Shown: piece after piece, positions 31,641-40,041 of the stretch
Layout of the letters: each line of letters opens with the position of its first letter
Numbering within the stretch: position 1 is the first letter of the stretch
Assembly: GCF_964036595.1 (NCBI RefSeq)
Contig: NZ_OZ038523.1
Location: 276,501 to 340,500 of the forward strand
DNA length: 64,000 nucleotides
Direction of reading: 5' to 3'
From: Tenacibaculum sp. 190524A05c
GTDB lineage: Bacteria > Bacteroidota > Bacteroidia > Flavobacteriales > Flavobacteriaceae
Translations under genes and position numbers: made by a program
Notes under the pieces: generated by a model
What the model saw: only the letters and a program-made list of their open reading frames with translations
Database searches by the model: none
What the model was told of the DNA's origin: nothing

Positions 31641-34600
31641 TTATTTGTTATATAAAACCCATGTTCCTTGTTCTATTAAAGGAATTGCTTGTTTGTATTT
31701 AACTTCTTTTTCCTCACCTGACATAACATTCTTGATAGTTACGCGCTCATTACGACCAATTTTTGGTTGTTCTCTTACAACAGTCTCAACAATTTGTTGC
31801 TCTTGAGTTTGTTGGTTACGCGCATTACTAAATGCTTGTTGAGTTGAGTTTTGAACTTCATCTTTACGTAAGTCTAACTTTTCTCTTTGTTGCTCACGTG
31901 CTTCAGAAATTTGAGACTCATCTTCTGTAGGTAGTTTTCCTTTAAATAAGAAAGAAAGTACTTCTTTATTGATCTTATCAATAGTTTCTTGGAAAAGTTC
32001 GAAAGCTTCAAACTTATAAACTAATAAAGGATCTTTCTGCTCATATGTTGCATTTTGAACTGTTTGTTTTAACTCATCCATTCTACGTAAATGGTCTTTC
32101 CAGTTCTCATCAATAATTGCTAAAGTGATGTTCTTTTCAAAGTCATTTACTAATGATTTTGCTTCACTTTCATAAGCTTCTTTTAAGTTTGTAACTACGC
32201 GAATTGTTTTTGTACCATCAGTAAAAGGCACTACAATTCTTTCATAACGATCTCCTTCGTTTTCAAATACATTCTTGATAACTGGGAATGCTTGAGTAGC
32301 ATTTCTTCCTGCGTCATTTTTGTAGTTTTCTGAAACGATTTTGTATAGTTCATCTACTAAGTCTTGTTCTGCTTTAGTATTGAATTCTTCTTCTGAAAAA
32401 GGAGAAGTCATTGATGAAAAACGAATCAATTCAAATTCAAAATTTTGGAAATCCTTATTCAATTTATTTTGACGTACAACTGCATCACAAGTATCATAAA
32501 TCATATTTGCGATATCTAATTGTAATTTCTTACCATCTAAAGCATGACGACGACGTTTGTATACAAACTCACGTTGAGAGTTCATTACATCATCATATTC
32601 TAATAAACGTTTACGAATTCCGAAGTTGTTTTCCTCAACTTTCTTTTGTGCTCTTTCAATAGACTTTGTAATTAAACGATCCTGAATTACTTCTCCTTCT
32701 TTTAATCCTAATCTATCCATCATCTTCGCAATTCTATCAGAACCAAATAAACGCATTAAGTTATCATCTAAGGCTACGAAGAATTGAGAAGAACCAACAT
32801 CTCCTTGACGACCAGCACGTCCACGTAACTGACGGTCAACACGACGAGAATCATGACGTTCTGTACCAATGATTGCTAAACCACCAGCCGCTTTAACTTC
32901 ATCAGATAATTTAATATCGGTACCACGACCTGCCATGTTTGTTGCAATAGTTACCTGTCCTGGTTTTCCTGCTTCAGCAACAACATCAGCTTCTTTCTTG
33001 TGTAATTTCGCATTTAAGATGTTATGAGGAATTTTGCGCATTGCTAACATTCTTCCTAGTAATTCTGAAATTTCAACAGAGGTTGTACCTACTAAAACAG
33101 GTCTATTTTCACCAACTAGCTTAACAATCTCATCAATTACAGCATTATACTTTTCTCTGGTAGTTTTGTATAATAAATCCTCTCTGTCATCTCTTGCAAT
33201 TGGTTTATTCGTAGGAATTTCAATTACATCTAATTTGTAGATTTCCCAGAATTCACCAGCTTCAGTTACAGCTGTACCCGTCATTCCTGAAAGTTTACGA
33301 TACATTCTGAAATAATTCTGTAATGTTACAGTTGCAAAAGTTTGCGTAGCATCCTCAATTTTTACATTTTCTTTTGCCTCGATTGCTTGGTGTAAACCAT
33401 CAGAGTAACGACGACCGTCCATAATACGACCAGTTTGCTCATCAACAATCATTACTTTATTTTCAACTACAACGTACTCAACATCCTTTTCAAATAAAGA
33501 GTATGCTTTTAAAAGCTGATTCATTGTGTGAATTCTTTCGCTCTTTACGCTAAAGTCTCGATATAATTCTTCTTTTAATTCAGCTTTTTGCTCTGGTGTG
33601 CTATCTGCATTTTCAATTTCAGCAACCTTAATACTAATATCTGGTAATACGAAGAACGTATCATTTTGTGTTTTCTCAGAAAGGTGAGCAACACCTTTAT
33701 CAGTTAAGTTGATCTGATTATTTTTTTCTTCAATAGTAAACCATAATTCTGCATCTACTTCAGGCATCAACTTGTTGTTATCTTGCATGTAGAAGTTTTC
33801 AGTTTTTTGAAGAACTTGTTTAATACCTTCTTGAGATAAGAATTTAATTAAAGCTTTATTTTTCGGAAGACCTCTGTACACTCTTAATAATAAGAATCCA
33901 CCGTCTTTGGTATTTCCTTCTTTTAATAATTTCTTAGCTTCAGCTAAAACACCTACTAAATATTTGTTTTGTAGAGAAACTAAATCAGCAACTAATGGTT
34001 TTAATTCATTAAACTCATGAAGATCTCCTTGAGGTACAGGACCAGAAATAATTAATGGAGTACGAGCATCATCAATTAAAACAGAATCTACCTCATCAAT
34101 AATAGCATAATTTGGTTCACGTTGAACTAAATCTTCTTTTGAAGAAGCCATGTTATCTCTTAAGTAGTCAAAACCGAATTCGTTATTCGTTCCGTATGTA
34201 ATATCGGCGTTATAAGCTTTTCTTCTTTCTTCTGAATTTGGTTGGTGAAAATCAATACAGTCTGTTGATAATCCATGGAATTCAAAAATAGGAGCCATCC
34301 AAGCGCGGTCACGTTTTGCTAAGTAATCATTTACTGTTACTACGTGAACACCTTTTCCACTTAGAGCATTTAAGTATACTGGTAATGTAGAAACTAATGT
34401 TTTTCCTTCACCAGTCATCATTTCAGCAATTTTACCTTGATGTAAAACAGAACCACCAATTAACTGAACATCATAATGAATCATATCCCAAGTCACTTCT
34501 TTTCCAGAAGCATCCCATGAATTTGCCCAGTACGCCTTATCGTTTTCTAAAGTAATATGTGGTCTTGATCCAGATAACTCACGATCAAAAGGAGTTGCAG

Positions 34601-34991
34601 TTACCTCAATTTCTTCGTTGTTTGCAAAACGCTTAGCTGTTTCTTTTACTAAAGCAAAAGCTTCTGGCATAATCTCAGCTAAAACACCTTCTGAAGCAGT
34701 ATAAGCTTCATCCTTTAGTTTATCTATTTCAGCATAAATTTCTTCCTGACGATCAATATCAGCTGTTTTTACTTCATTTTCTAATGTTGAAATTGCGTCA
34801 TCAAATTGCTTTGTTGCTTCTTTGATTTTAGACTTAAATTCAATAGTTTTTTCTCTTAGTTGATCGTTTGTAAGGTTAGCAATAACAGTTTCAAAAGATT
34901 TTACTTTATCAACAATAGGTTGTAAAGACTTTAGATCTTTTTGTTGTTTATCTCCTACAAAAATTTTTATAATCGAGTTTAAAATGCTCAT
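31641..34991 (-). CDS. secA: Preprotein translocase ATPase SecA
   Basis: This 1116-residue motor drives Sec-dependent export at the inner membrane. Walker A is AEMMTGEGKTLVS (189-201). DEVDSVLIDDARTPLIISG is the Walker B/DEAD region. TATNMAGRGTDIKLS and RQLRGRAGRQGD belong to the second motor domain, and the WKDHLRRMDELKQ region to the helical scaffold. It is longer than E. coli SecA (901), mainly because of an insert after LIISGPVPQGD and a longer N-terminal helical part, as is usual in Bacteroidota. The C-terminal zinc-binding Cys motif is absent; the tail instead ends in a small basic domain (VTIKNVMSGEEKEVKYKQA). It is a single-gene unit. Confidence 0.97.
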   Translation of the reverse strand: MSILNSIIKIFVGDKQQKDLKSLQPIVDKVKSFETVIANLTNDQLREKTIEFKSKIKEATKQFDDAISTLENEVKTADIDRQEEIYAEIDKLKDEAYTASEGVLAEIMPEAFALVKETAKRFANNEEIEVTATPFDRELSGSRPHITLENDKAYWANSWDASGKEVTWDMIHYDVQLIGGSVLHQGKIAEMMTGEGKTLVSTLPVYLNALSGKGVHVVTVNDYLAKRDRAWMAPIFEFHGLSTDCIDFHQPNSEERRKAYNADITYGTNNEFGFDYLRDNMASSKEDLVQREPNYAIIDEVDSVLIDDARTPLIISGPVPQGDLHEFNELKPLVADLVSLQNKYLVGVLAEAKKLLKEGNTKDGGFLLLRVYRGLPKNKALIKFLSQEGIKQVLQKTENFYMQDNNKLMPEVDAELWFTIEEKNNQINLTDKGVAHLSEKTQNDTFFVLPDISIKVAEIENADSTPEQKAELKEELYRDFSVKSERIHTMNQLLKAYSLFEKDVEYVVVENKVMIVDEQTGRIMDGRRYSDGLHQAIEAKENVKIEDATQTFATVTLQNYFRMYRKLSGMTGTAVTEAGEFWEIYKLDVIEIPTNKPIARDDREDLLYKTTREKYNAVIDEIVKLVGENRPVLVGTTSVEISELLGRMLAMRKIPHNILNAKLHKKEADVVAEAGKPGQVTIATNMAGRGTDIKLSDEVKAAGGLAIIGTERHDSRRVDRQLRGRAGRQGDVGSSQFFVALDDNLMRLFGSDRIAKMMDRLGLKEGEVIQDRLITKSIERAQKKVEENNFGIRKRLLEYDDVMNSQREFVYKRRRHALDGKKLQLDIANMIYDTCDAVVRQNKLNKDFQNFEFELIRFSSMTSPFSEEEFNTKAEQDLVDELYKIVSENYKNDAGRNATQAFPVIKNVFENEGDRYERIVVPFTDGTKTIRVVTNLKEAYESEAKSLVNDFEKNITLAIIDENWKDHLRRMDELKQTVQNATYEQKDPLLVYKFEAFELFQETIDKINKEVLSFLFKGKLPTEDESQISEAREQQREKLDLRKDEVQNSTQQAFSNARNQQTQEQQIVETVVREQPKIGRNERVTIKNVMSGEEKEVKYKQAIPLIEQGTWVLYNK

Positions 34992-35007
34992 TTTGTGTGA
35001 GTTTTAT

Positions 35008-35024
35008 TCTGAATTAAATTCAGA
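35008..35024. repeat. Palindrome in the secA leader
   Basis: TCTGAATT-A-AATTCAGA is a perfect 8-bp inverted repeat 17 bases before the secA start codon, so it lies in the 5' untranslated region or promoter. It may be an operator or a translation-blocking hairpin; unproven. Confidence 0.4.
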
Positions 35025-35058
35025 GTATAAATTAGTTATTTGGTGCTTAAAAGTAAGC

Positions 35059-35083
35059 AAAAAAAAAGCCTCTAAAAGAGACT
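35059..35083 (-). terminator. Intrinsic terminator of the DUF2795 gene
   Basis: On the minus strand AGTCTCT-TTT-AGAGGCT (one G-T pair) is followed by eight or nine T residues. It lies 16 bases after the stop at 35099. Confidence 0.75.
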
Positions 35084-35098
35084 CTTTGTATTTATGTT

Positions 35099-35320
35099 TT
35101 AATATTCATCTTCGTTCCAAAGATAATCCTCCTCTGTAGGATAATCTGGCCAAATTTCAATGATAGAATCATAAATCTCACCTTCATCTTCGATATCCTG
35201 TAGATTTTCTACCACTTCCAAAGGAGCACCAGTACGAATAGCGTAATCAATTAATTCGTCTTTGGTAGCCGGCCAAGGTGCATCTGCTAAATAAGATGCT
35301 AATTCTAGTGTCCAATACAT
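35099..35320 (-). CDS. DUF2795-domain protein
   Basis: This is a 73-residue acidic protein of unknown function. The pattern YWTLELASYLADAPWPATKD, ELIDYAIRTGAPLEVVENL, then an acidic C-terminus (WPDYPTEEDYLWNEDEY) fits DUF2795, a small helical family common in Bacteroidota next to secA or cobalamin genes. There is no signal or membrane segment. It has its own exact -7 box (TATTTTTG, 25 bases upstream) and its own terminator. Confidence 0.88.
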   Translation of the reverse strand: MYWTLELASYLADAPWPATKDELIDYAIRTGAPLEVVENLQDIEDEGEIYDSIIEIWPDYPTEEDYLWNEDEY

Positions 35321-35345
35321 TTCTAAATCTGTTTTTAGTGTTTTG

Positions 35346-35353
35346 CAAAAATA
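35346..35353 (-). promoter_or_regulatory. Putative -7 promoter box of the DUF2795 gene
   Basis: The minus strand reads TATTTTTG, matching TAnnTTTG, 25 bases before the start codon at 35320. Confidence 0.45.
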
Positions 35354-35418
35354 AAATTTAAACTGAAAAAGTCAAGTTTTTTTTTGAAAATGTAAAAAAT
35401 AGTATAAAAAGAACTTAT

Positions 35419-35991
35419 TTAAAGCTTTTTAGGTACCCATTTTACCTCTTCAGCTTTCAATAGGAAAGTCAACTTTCGTGCCAACACAAAAAGGTAGTCA
35501 GAAAGTCGGTTTAGATACATTAAAATACTATTATCTATTGGTTCTTCCTCATTCAAAGCAACGCTTAAACGCTCGGCTCTTCTACATACACAGCGTGCTA
35601 TGTGACAGAATGACACGGTTTGGTGTCCGCCTGGTAAAACAAAATGCGTCATTTGAGGAAGATGTTCATTCATAGTATCCATTTCCTGCTCAAGAAACTC
35701 GATTGATTCATTATTAATTTTAGGTATATTTAATCTTTCTTTTCCGTTTTTTAAAACCTCTTTTTCCAGAGGAGTAGCTAACATTGCCCCAAGAGTGAAT
35801 AATTCATCTTGTATTTTAATTAGGGCATTCTTGGAGATATCATCAATATCTTGATCTCTAATAAGACCAATATATGAGTTTAATTCATCTACAGTACCAT
35901 AACTTTCAATTCGTAGATGATATTTTGGAACTCGAGTTCCTCCAAATAGAGCAGTAGTTCCTTTATCTCCAGTTTTAGTATATATTTTCAT
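35419..35991 (-). CDS. Cob(I)alamin adenosyltransferase, PduO/ATR type
   Basis: This 190-residue enzyme makes adenosylcobalamin from cob(I)alamin and ATP. The N-terminal ATP-binding motif is YTKTGDKGTTALFGG, followed by RIESYGTVDELNSYIGL. The C-terminal helices carry ARCVCRRAERLSVAL and YLNRLSDYLFVLAR, the PduO-type signature. Length is standard. There are no corrinoid synthesis genes nearby, so it probably recycles salvaged cobalamin for a mutase encoded elsewhere. Confidence 0.93.
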   Translation of the reverse strand: MKIYTKTGDKGTTALFGGTRVPKYHLRIESYGTVDELNSYIGLIRDQDIDDISKNALIKIQDELFTLGAMLATPLEKEVLKNGKERLNIPKINNESIEFLEQEMDTMNEHLPQMTHFVLPGGHQTVSFCHIARCVCRRAERLSVALNEEEPIDNSILMYLNRLSDYLFVLARKLTFLLKAEEVKWVPKKL

Positions 35992-36054
35992 TTATTTGGT
36001 TTGTGCAATAATTTGAATGAAGATATTAAAAATCTATCTTTTATTAATGTTAAA

Positions 36055-36459
36055 TCAGGAAACTTTTAATTTTTCTAAAATGTATTCCGGACAACGAATT
36101 GGACGCATAGATTTACTATCAATAAATGCTAATGTTGTACTTCCTGTACATATCAATTCCTGATGCTGATTTTTGATTTCATAGTCAAATTCTATTTTAA
36201 CACTTGGAGCCTTTTTAAGTATGGTATGAATAGTTAATTCATCATCGTAATAGGCCGATTTTTTAAAGTTACAATTAAGGGAAATAACTGGGAGAATTAT
36301 TCCTGTTTTTTCCATATATTTGTACGTAATCCCAAGGGAACGAAGCCATTCTGTTCGACCAATCTCAAAATATTGAGCGTAATTTCCATGATAAACTACC
36401 CCCATCTGATCAGTTTCGCCGTATCGTACTCTTACAATTGAACTGTGATTAATAATCAT
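36055..36459 (-). CDS. Acyl-CoA thioesterase, YbgC/hot-dog family
   Basis: This is a 134-residue single hot-dog-domain protein. The active-site region is VRYGETDQMGVVYHGNYAQY with the conserved Asp, followed by FEIGRTEWLRSLG, typical of the 4-hydroxybenzoyl-CoA thioesterase/YbgC group. It hydrolyses acyl-CoA (or acyl-ACP) of unknown chain type. It is divergent from dnaA, sharing a 173-base intergenic region. Confidence 0.9.
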   Translation of the reverse strand: MIINHSSIVRVRYGETDQMGVVYHGNYAQYFEIGRTEWLRSLGITYKYMEKTGIILPVISLNCNFKKSAYYDDELTIHTILKKAPSVKIEFDYEIKNQHQELICTGSTTLAFIDSKSMRPIRCPEYILEKLKVS

Positions 36460-36534
36460 TAGGTTTTTTTATTTCGAATCTTACGTAAAAAAAAAATAAT
36501 AATCAATACCAATTTGATTTTTTTTTACTGAAAT

Positions 36535-36543
36535 TTATTCACA
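36535..36543 (+). promoter_or_regulatory. DnaA box in front of dnaA
   Basis: TTATTCACA fits the DnaA-box consensus TTWTNCACA exactly, 89 bases before the dnaA start. Single box seen; it could mediate DnaA autoregulation. It is not enough to call an origin. Confidence 0.5.
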
Positions 36544-36586
36544 CTTTTGTTCGCCCGTAGGGAGGGTAATTAAACATATTTTTTTT

Positions 36587-36604
36587 CGCAATTTTTTAAT
36601 TGCG
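36587..36604 (+). promoter_or_regulatory. Hairpin in the dnaA leader
   Basis: CGCAATT-TTTT-AATTGCG is a perfect 7-bp stem, with a run of eight or nine T residues starting eight bases later. It lies 28 bases before the dnaA start codon. It may be an attenuator, but the stem-to-T distance is longer than in a standard terminator. Confidence 0.4.
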
Positions 36605-36632
36605 AGCGTAATTTTTTTTCTGAAAAACTTAA

Positions 36633-38057
36633 ATGAATAAATCTGCTGAATTAGTTTGGTTAAATTGCTTGTCTTTCATAAAAGACAATATTAAGCCTCA
36701 GGCATACAAGACATGGTTCGAACCGATAAAACCTGTTAAGTTGTCTGGAGAGGCATTAACTGTACAAGTTCCCAGTAAGTTTTTTTACGAATGGTTAGAG
36801 GAGCATTATATTAAATTATTACGTGTTGCACTTATTAAAGAGTTAGGTGAGCATGCAAAGTTAATATATGACGTACGTATGGAAAATACGTATAGTAGTA
36901 ACAGTCCTCAAACTGTTAAAATCCCAAGCGCAAATAGAAACCCTTTAAAACCACAAAAGGTTACAGTTCCGTTAGAATCTAAAAGAGAACTTAAAAACCC
37001 TTTTATTATTCCTGGTTTACAAAAGGTAAAAATAGAATCTCAACTTAATCCTAATTATAACTTCGAAAACTTCGTTGAAGGAGATTCAAACAGGTTAGCT
37101 CGTTCGGCAGGTATCGCTGTGGCTAATAAACCTGGAGGAACATCTTTCAATCCGTTGTTAATTTATGGTGGAGTAGGATTAGGAAAAACACATTTAGCTC
37201 ATGCTATTGGTGTTGATATAAAAGATAAATATCCAGATAAGACAGTTTTATATATTTCATCAGAAAAATTTACTCAACAGTTCATTGATTCTGTTAAGTC
37301 TAATACTAGAAATGATTTTATTCATTTTTATCAGATGATCGATGTGTTGATTATTGATGATGTTCAGTTTTTATCGGGAAAAGCAGGTACACAGGATGTT
37401 TTCTTCCATATTTTCAATCATTTACATCAAAATGGAAAACAGGTTATTTTAACTTCTGATAAAGCGCCTGTTGATATGCAAGATATTGAACAGCGATTAT
37501 TGTCTCGTTTCAAATGGGGATTATCTGCTGAATTGCAAAATCCTGATTACGAAACAAGAATTTCTATTCTTCAAAGAAAACTATTTAGAGATGGTGTGGA
37601 AATGCCAGAAGATATAGTTGAATATATTGCTAAGAATGTGAAATCTAACGTTAGAGAATTAGAAGGCGTAATTATTTCTATGATTGCCCAAGCTTCTTTT
37701 AACAGAAAAGAATTTACTTTAGAATTAGCAAGACAAATTGTAGATAAGTTTGTTAAGAATACGAAGAAGGAAGTTTCTATAGATTACATTCAAAAGGTAG
37801 TTTCGAAATATTTCGATATGGATGTTGCTACATTACAATCTAAAACTAGAAAAAGACATGTTGTTCAAGCACGTCAGTTAGCGATGTATTTTGCAAAACG
37901 TATGACGAAGTCTTCTTTAGCTAGTATCGGAAGTCAAATCGGACAAAGAGACCATGCAACTGTTCTTCATGCTTGTAAAACTGTTGATAACTTAACAGAA
38001 ACAGATAAGCAATTTAGAAAGTACGTTGAAGACTTGACTAAAAAACTAACATTCTAA
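36633..38057 (+). CDS. dnaA: Chromosomal replication initiator protein DnaA
   Basis: This is a 474-residue AAA+ initiator that opens oriC. The N-terminal DnaB-interaction domain is WLNCLSFIKDNIKPQAYKTW. Domain II is a linker (about 90-140). Walker A is LLIYGGVGLGKTHLAHAIG (179-186 core), Walker B is VLIIDDVQFLSGK, and sensor II and box VII lie in RLLSRFKWGL. Domain IV carries the DNA-binding signature IGQRDHATVLHACKTV near 445. Length is normal. It heads a plus-strand run with the tyrosine phosphatase (13-base gap) and the methylase-fold gene. Confidence 0.98.
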   Translation: MNKSAELVWLNCLSFIKDNIKPQAYKTWFEPIKPVKLSGEALTVQVPSKFFYEWLEEHYIKLLRVALIKELGEHAKLIYDVRMENTYSSNSPQTVKIPSANRNPLKPQKVTVPLESKRELKNPFIIPGLQKVKIESQLNPNYNFENFVEGDSNRLARSAGIAVANKPGGTSFNPLLIYGGVGLGKTHLAHAIGVDIKDKYPDKTVLYISSEKFTQQFIDSVKSNTRNDFIHFYQMIDVLIIDDVQFLSGKAGTQDVFFHIFNHLHQNGKQVILTSDKAPVDMQDIEQRLLSRFKWGLSAELQNPDYETRISILQRKLFRDGVEMPEDIVEYIAKNVKSNVRELEGVIISMIAQASFNRKEFTLELARQIVDKFVKNTKKEVSIDYIQKVVSKYFDMDVATLQSKTRKRHVVQARQLAMYFAKRMTKSSLASIGSQIGQRDHATVLHACKTVDNLTETDKQFRKYVEDLTKKLTF

Positions 38058-38070
38058 AACCACTTTTTAT

Positions 38071-38520
38071 ATGAGGGTACTTATGGTTTGTTTGGGGAAT
38101 ATATGTCGTTCGCCATTGGCTGAAGGTATTCTTAGATCTAAAGTGTTTTCAGACTCTATTTTAGTTGATTCGGCTGGAACTTCAGGATTTCATCAAGGTG
38201 AATTACCAGATCCAAGATCTATTGCAATAGCAAAAGTTAAAGGAATTGATATTACGGATCAAAGGTCGAGAAAATTTGTTGTTGAAGATTTTGATAATTT
38301 TGATTTGATTTATGCAATGGATCAAAGTAATTTCAATAATATTTTAGATTTAGCAAGAAACAGTGAAGATGAATCTAAAGTTAAAATGATTTTAAACGAA
38401 TCAAATCCTAATCAGAACTTAAATGTTCCGGATCCTTATTATGGAGGAGATCAAGGATTTGAAAATGTATACAATATGTTAGATGAAGCATGTGATGTAA
38501 TTGCTTCAAAAATCCAATAG
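38071..38520 (+). CDS. Low-molecular-weight protein-tyrosine phosphatase
   Basis: This is a 149-residue cytoplasmic phosphatase. The P-loop C-x5-R is at the N-terminus: VCLGNICRSPLAEG with nucleophile C7 and R13. The general acid is in NVPDPYYGGDQGFENVY (D-P-Y). In other bacteria these enzymes act on tyrosine kinases of capsule synthesis, but none is nearby. It lies directly downstream of dnaA, an order common in flavobacteria. Confidence 0.95.
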   Translation: MRVLMVCLGNICRSPLAEGILRSKVFSDSILVDSAGTSGFHQGELPDPRSIAIAKVKGIDITDQRSRKFVVEDFDNFDLIYAMDQSNFNNILDLARNSEDESKVKMILNESNPNQNLNVPDPYYGGDQGFENVYNMLDEACDVIASKIQ

Positions 38521-38527
38521 TATTTTT

Positions 38528-39232
38528 ATGTTAGGTAAGTTATATTTAATTCCTACAACTTTAGGAGATACAGAGCCTTTAGAGGTAATGCCTATTTCTG
38601 TTAAGAAAGTAATTGAAACTCTAGATTATTTTATTGTTGAAAATGAAAAAACAGCAAGAAGATTTATTAAGAGAATAACACCTGCTAAAGTTCAATCAGA
38701 ACTTCATTTCATGAAAATAGATAAGTTTTCTCATGAATTGGAAACTAGAAATTACTTGGATGTTTGTCAGCAGGGAATTTCTGTTGGAGTATTGTCTGAG
38801 GCTGGAGTTCCTGGTGTTGCAGATCCTGGAGCAACAATTGTAAAACAAGCTCATGAAAAGGGAATTCAAGTGATTCCATTGGTAGGTCCTTCATCAATAT
38901 TGTTAGCAATGATGGCTTCCGGAATGAATGGACAAAACTTTGCTTTTAATGGATATTTACCGATTGATAAATCGGATAAAAGAAAAGCTTTAAAGGAATT
39001 AGAAAGACTTTCAAGAGATAAGAACCAATCTCAGATTTTTATAGAAACTCCATACAGAAATGGTAAAATGTTAGATGACATAAGAGCAACATTACATCAA
39101 AATACTAGATTATGTGTTGCATGTGATATTTCTTTACCTACAGAGTATATAAAAACGTTTACAGTAGGTAAATGGAAATCAGAAAACCCTGATTTACACA
39201 AAAGGCCTGCAATTTTCATTATACAGGCCTAA
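38528..39232 (+). CDS. SAM-dependent methyltransferase, tetrapyrrole-methylase fold (RsmI-like)
   Basis: This is a protein of about 234 residues starting at the ATG 38528, seven bases after the phosphatase stop; an upstream in-frame start at 38501 would overlap it. The family pattern is KLYLIPTTLGDTEPLEVMP, VENEKTARRFIKR, GVLSEAGVPGVADPGATIV, VIPLVGPSSILLAMMASG and FIETPYRN. These are motifs of RsmI, which 2'-O-methylates C1402 of 16S rRNA. The protein is shorter than E. coli RsmI (286) and the AYLLSLTPL-type N-terminus differs, so it may be the flavobacterial paralogue rather than RsmI itself. Confidence 0.85.
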   Translation: MLGKLYLIPTTLGDTEPLEVMPISVKKVIETLDYFIVENEKTARRFIKRITPAKVQSELHFMKIDKFSHELETRNYLDVCQQGISVGVLSEAGVPGVADPGATIVKQAHEKGIQVIPLVGPSSILLAMMASGMNGQNFAFNGYLPIDKSDKRKALKELERLSRDKNQSQIFIETPYRNGKMLDDIRATLHQNTRLCVACDISLPTEYIKTFTVGKWKSENPDLHKRPAIFIIQA

Positions 39233-39263
39233 TAGTTATTAATTTATAAAAGTGTTTTTTAAA

Positions 39264-39803
39264 TTACACAGTAGCTTTTTTATCTGCTATAATGTGAGAA
39301 ACATCATATCCAGCAAACTTCTTTAAATACGATTCAATAGACGTTCCATAAGAATCTTTAAATTTAAAGTTACCGTAAGAACGTAAAAACTTTTTTACGT
39401 TACCTGCTCCAGCTAAATGGGCTGCAGCTAAAATTCCAGACTCCGTAATAACAATACCGTTAATACGTTTTCCTACAAAACGGGAAATATCCCTTCTTAA
39501 AATCCATTTATTCACCTTACATAAGGCAGTGAAAGCCCTCTCTTGTAATTCAGGGTTTTTCAGGAATTTTTGTGTATCATAAATTTTAAAACGACGTAAT
39601 GTCCCTTTTCCAAATTGATACTTTCCTAAATATCCTAATGTATTTACAACGGTGTATTTACCTTGAGATTCTTTAAAAGCTAAAGCTTCTTTAAATCCTA
39701 TAAAGTTTTTCTCTAGGATTAATAAGTCCTCTGTAGTAGTGTAGTTAATTGGCTTAGTTTCGTTTAATAAAATCCCCTTTTTATTTGTAAAACTAAATAG
39801 CAT
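39264..39803 (-). CDS. Lytic-transglycosylase/lysozyme-like exported protein; true start probably upstream
   Basis: From the first ATG the protein has 179 residues. LAFKESQGKYTVVNTLGYLG with the putative catalytic Glu, KYQFGKGTL, and AAHLAGAGNVKKFLRSYG resemble the lysozyme-like fold that cuts peptidoglycan. From this ATG only half a signal peptide is present (MLFSFTNKKG). Extending the frame upstream to the in-frame stop at 39857 gives codons reading I-I-R-K-L-G-A-I-L-I-V-I-M-L-F-S-F, a complete signal peptide, but without ATG, GTG or TTG. An ATT (39839) or ATC (39836) start is therefore likely, 25-28 bases after an exact -7 box. Confidence 0.75.
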   Translation of the reverse strand: MLFSFTNKKGILLNETKPINYTTTEDLLILEKNFIGFKEALAFKESQGKYTVVNTLGYLGKYQFGKGTLRRFKIYDTQKFLKNPELQERAFTALCKVNKWILRRDISRFVGKRINGIVITESGILAAAHLAGAGNVKKFLRSYGNFKFKDSYGTSIESYLKKFAGYDVSHIIADKKATV

Positions 39804-39864
39804 AATAACAATTAAAATTGCCCCTAATTTTCTGATAATTAATATACTTTCTGTTTAGCGGGCG

Positions 39865-39872
39865 CAAATATA
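39865..39872 (-). promoter_or_regulatory. -7 promoter box of the transglycosylase-like gene
   Basis: The minus strand reads TATATTTG, an exact TAnnTTTG match, and TTTTG lies about 16 bases further upstream as a possible -33. Its distance to the ATT codon at 39839 (25 bases) fits other genes here; the distance to the ATG at 39803 (61 bases) does not. Confidence 0.55.
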
Positions 39873-39963
39873 TGACAAAATTATACTTCAAAACAAAACT
39901 TCAGATTTTGTATATTTTGCTGTTTTATCAAAAATTTATTTTTCTGGATGTATTTTTTATAAA

Positions 39964-40022
39964 TTAATAATTCACCCTTTTGATTAATTGTTAAATTATC
40001 TAAAAAGGGGGTAACGAATTAT
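39964..40022. repeat. Long imperfect inverted repeat downstream of mltG
   Basis: ATAATTC...ACCC...TTTT on one side pairs with AAAA-GGGT-GAATTAT on the other (read on the minus strand), with a central A/T-rich loop. It sits in the 239-base gap between mltG and the transglycosylase-like gene and may stabilise or end the mltG mRNA. No T run follows, so it is not a classic terminator. Confidence 0.35.
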
Positions 40023-40041
40023 GAATAATTTTTTGTTAAAA

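Noticed and set aside
36460..36632. Replication origin next to dnaA
   Set aside because: Only one DnaA box and no cluster or clear unwinding element is visible; GC skew could not be computed. The region looks like a dnaA promoter and leader.
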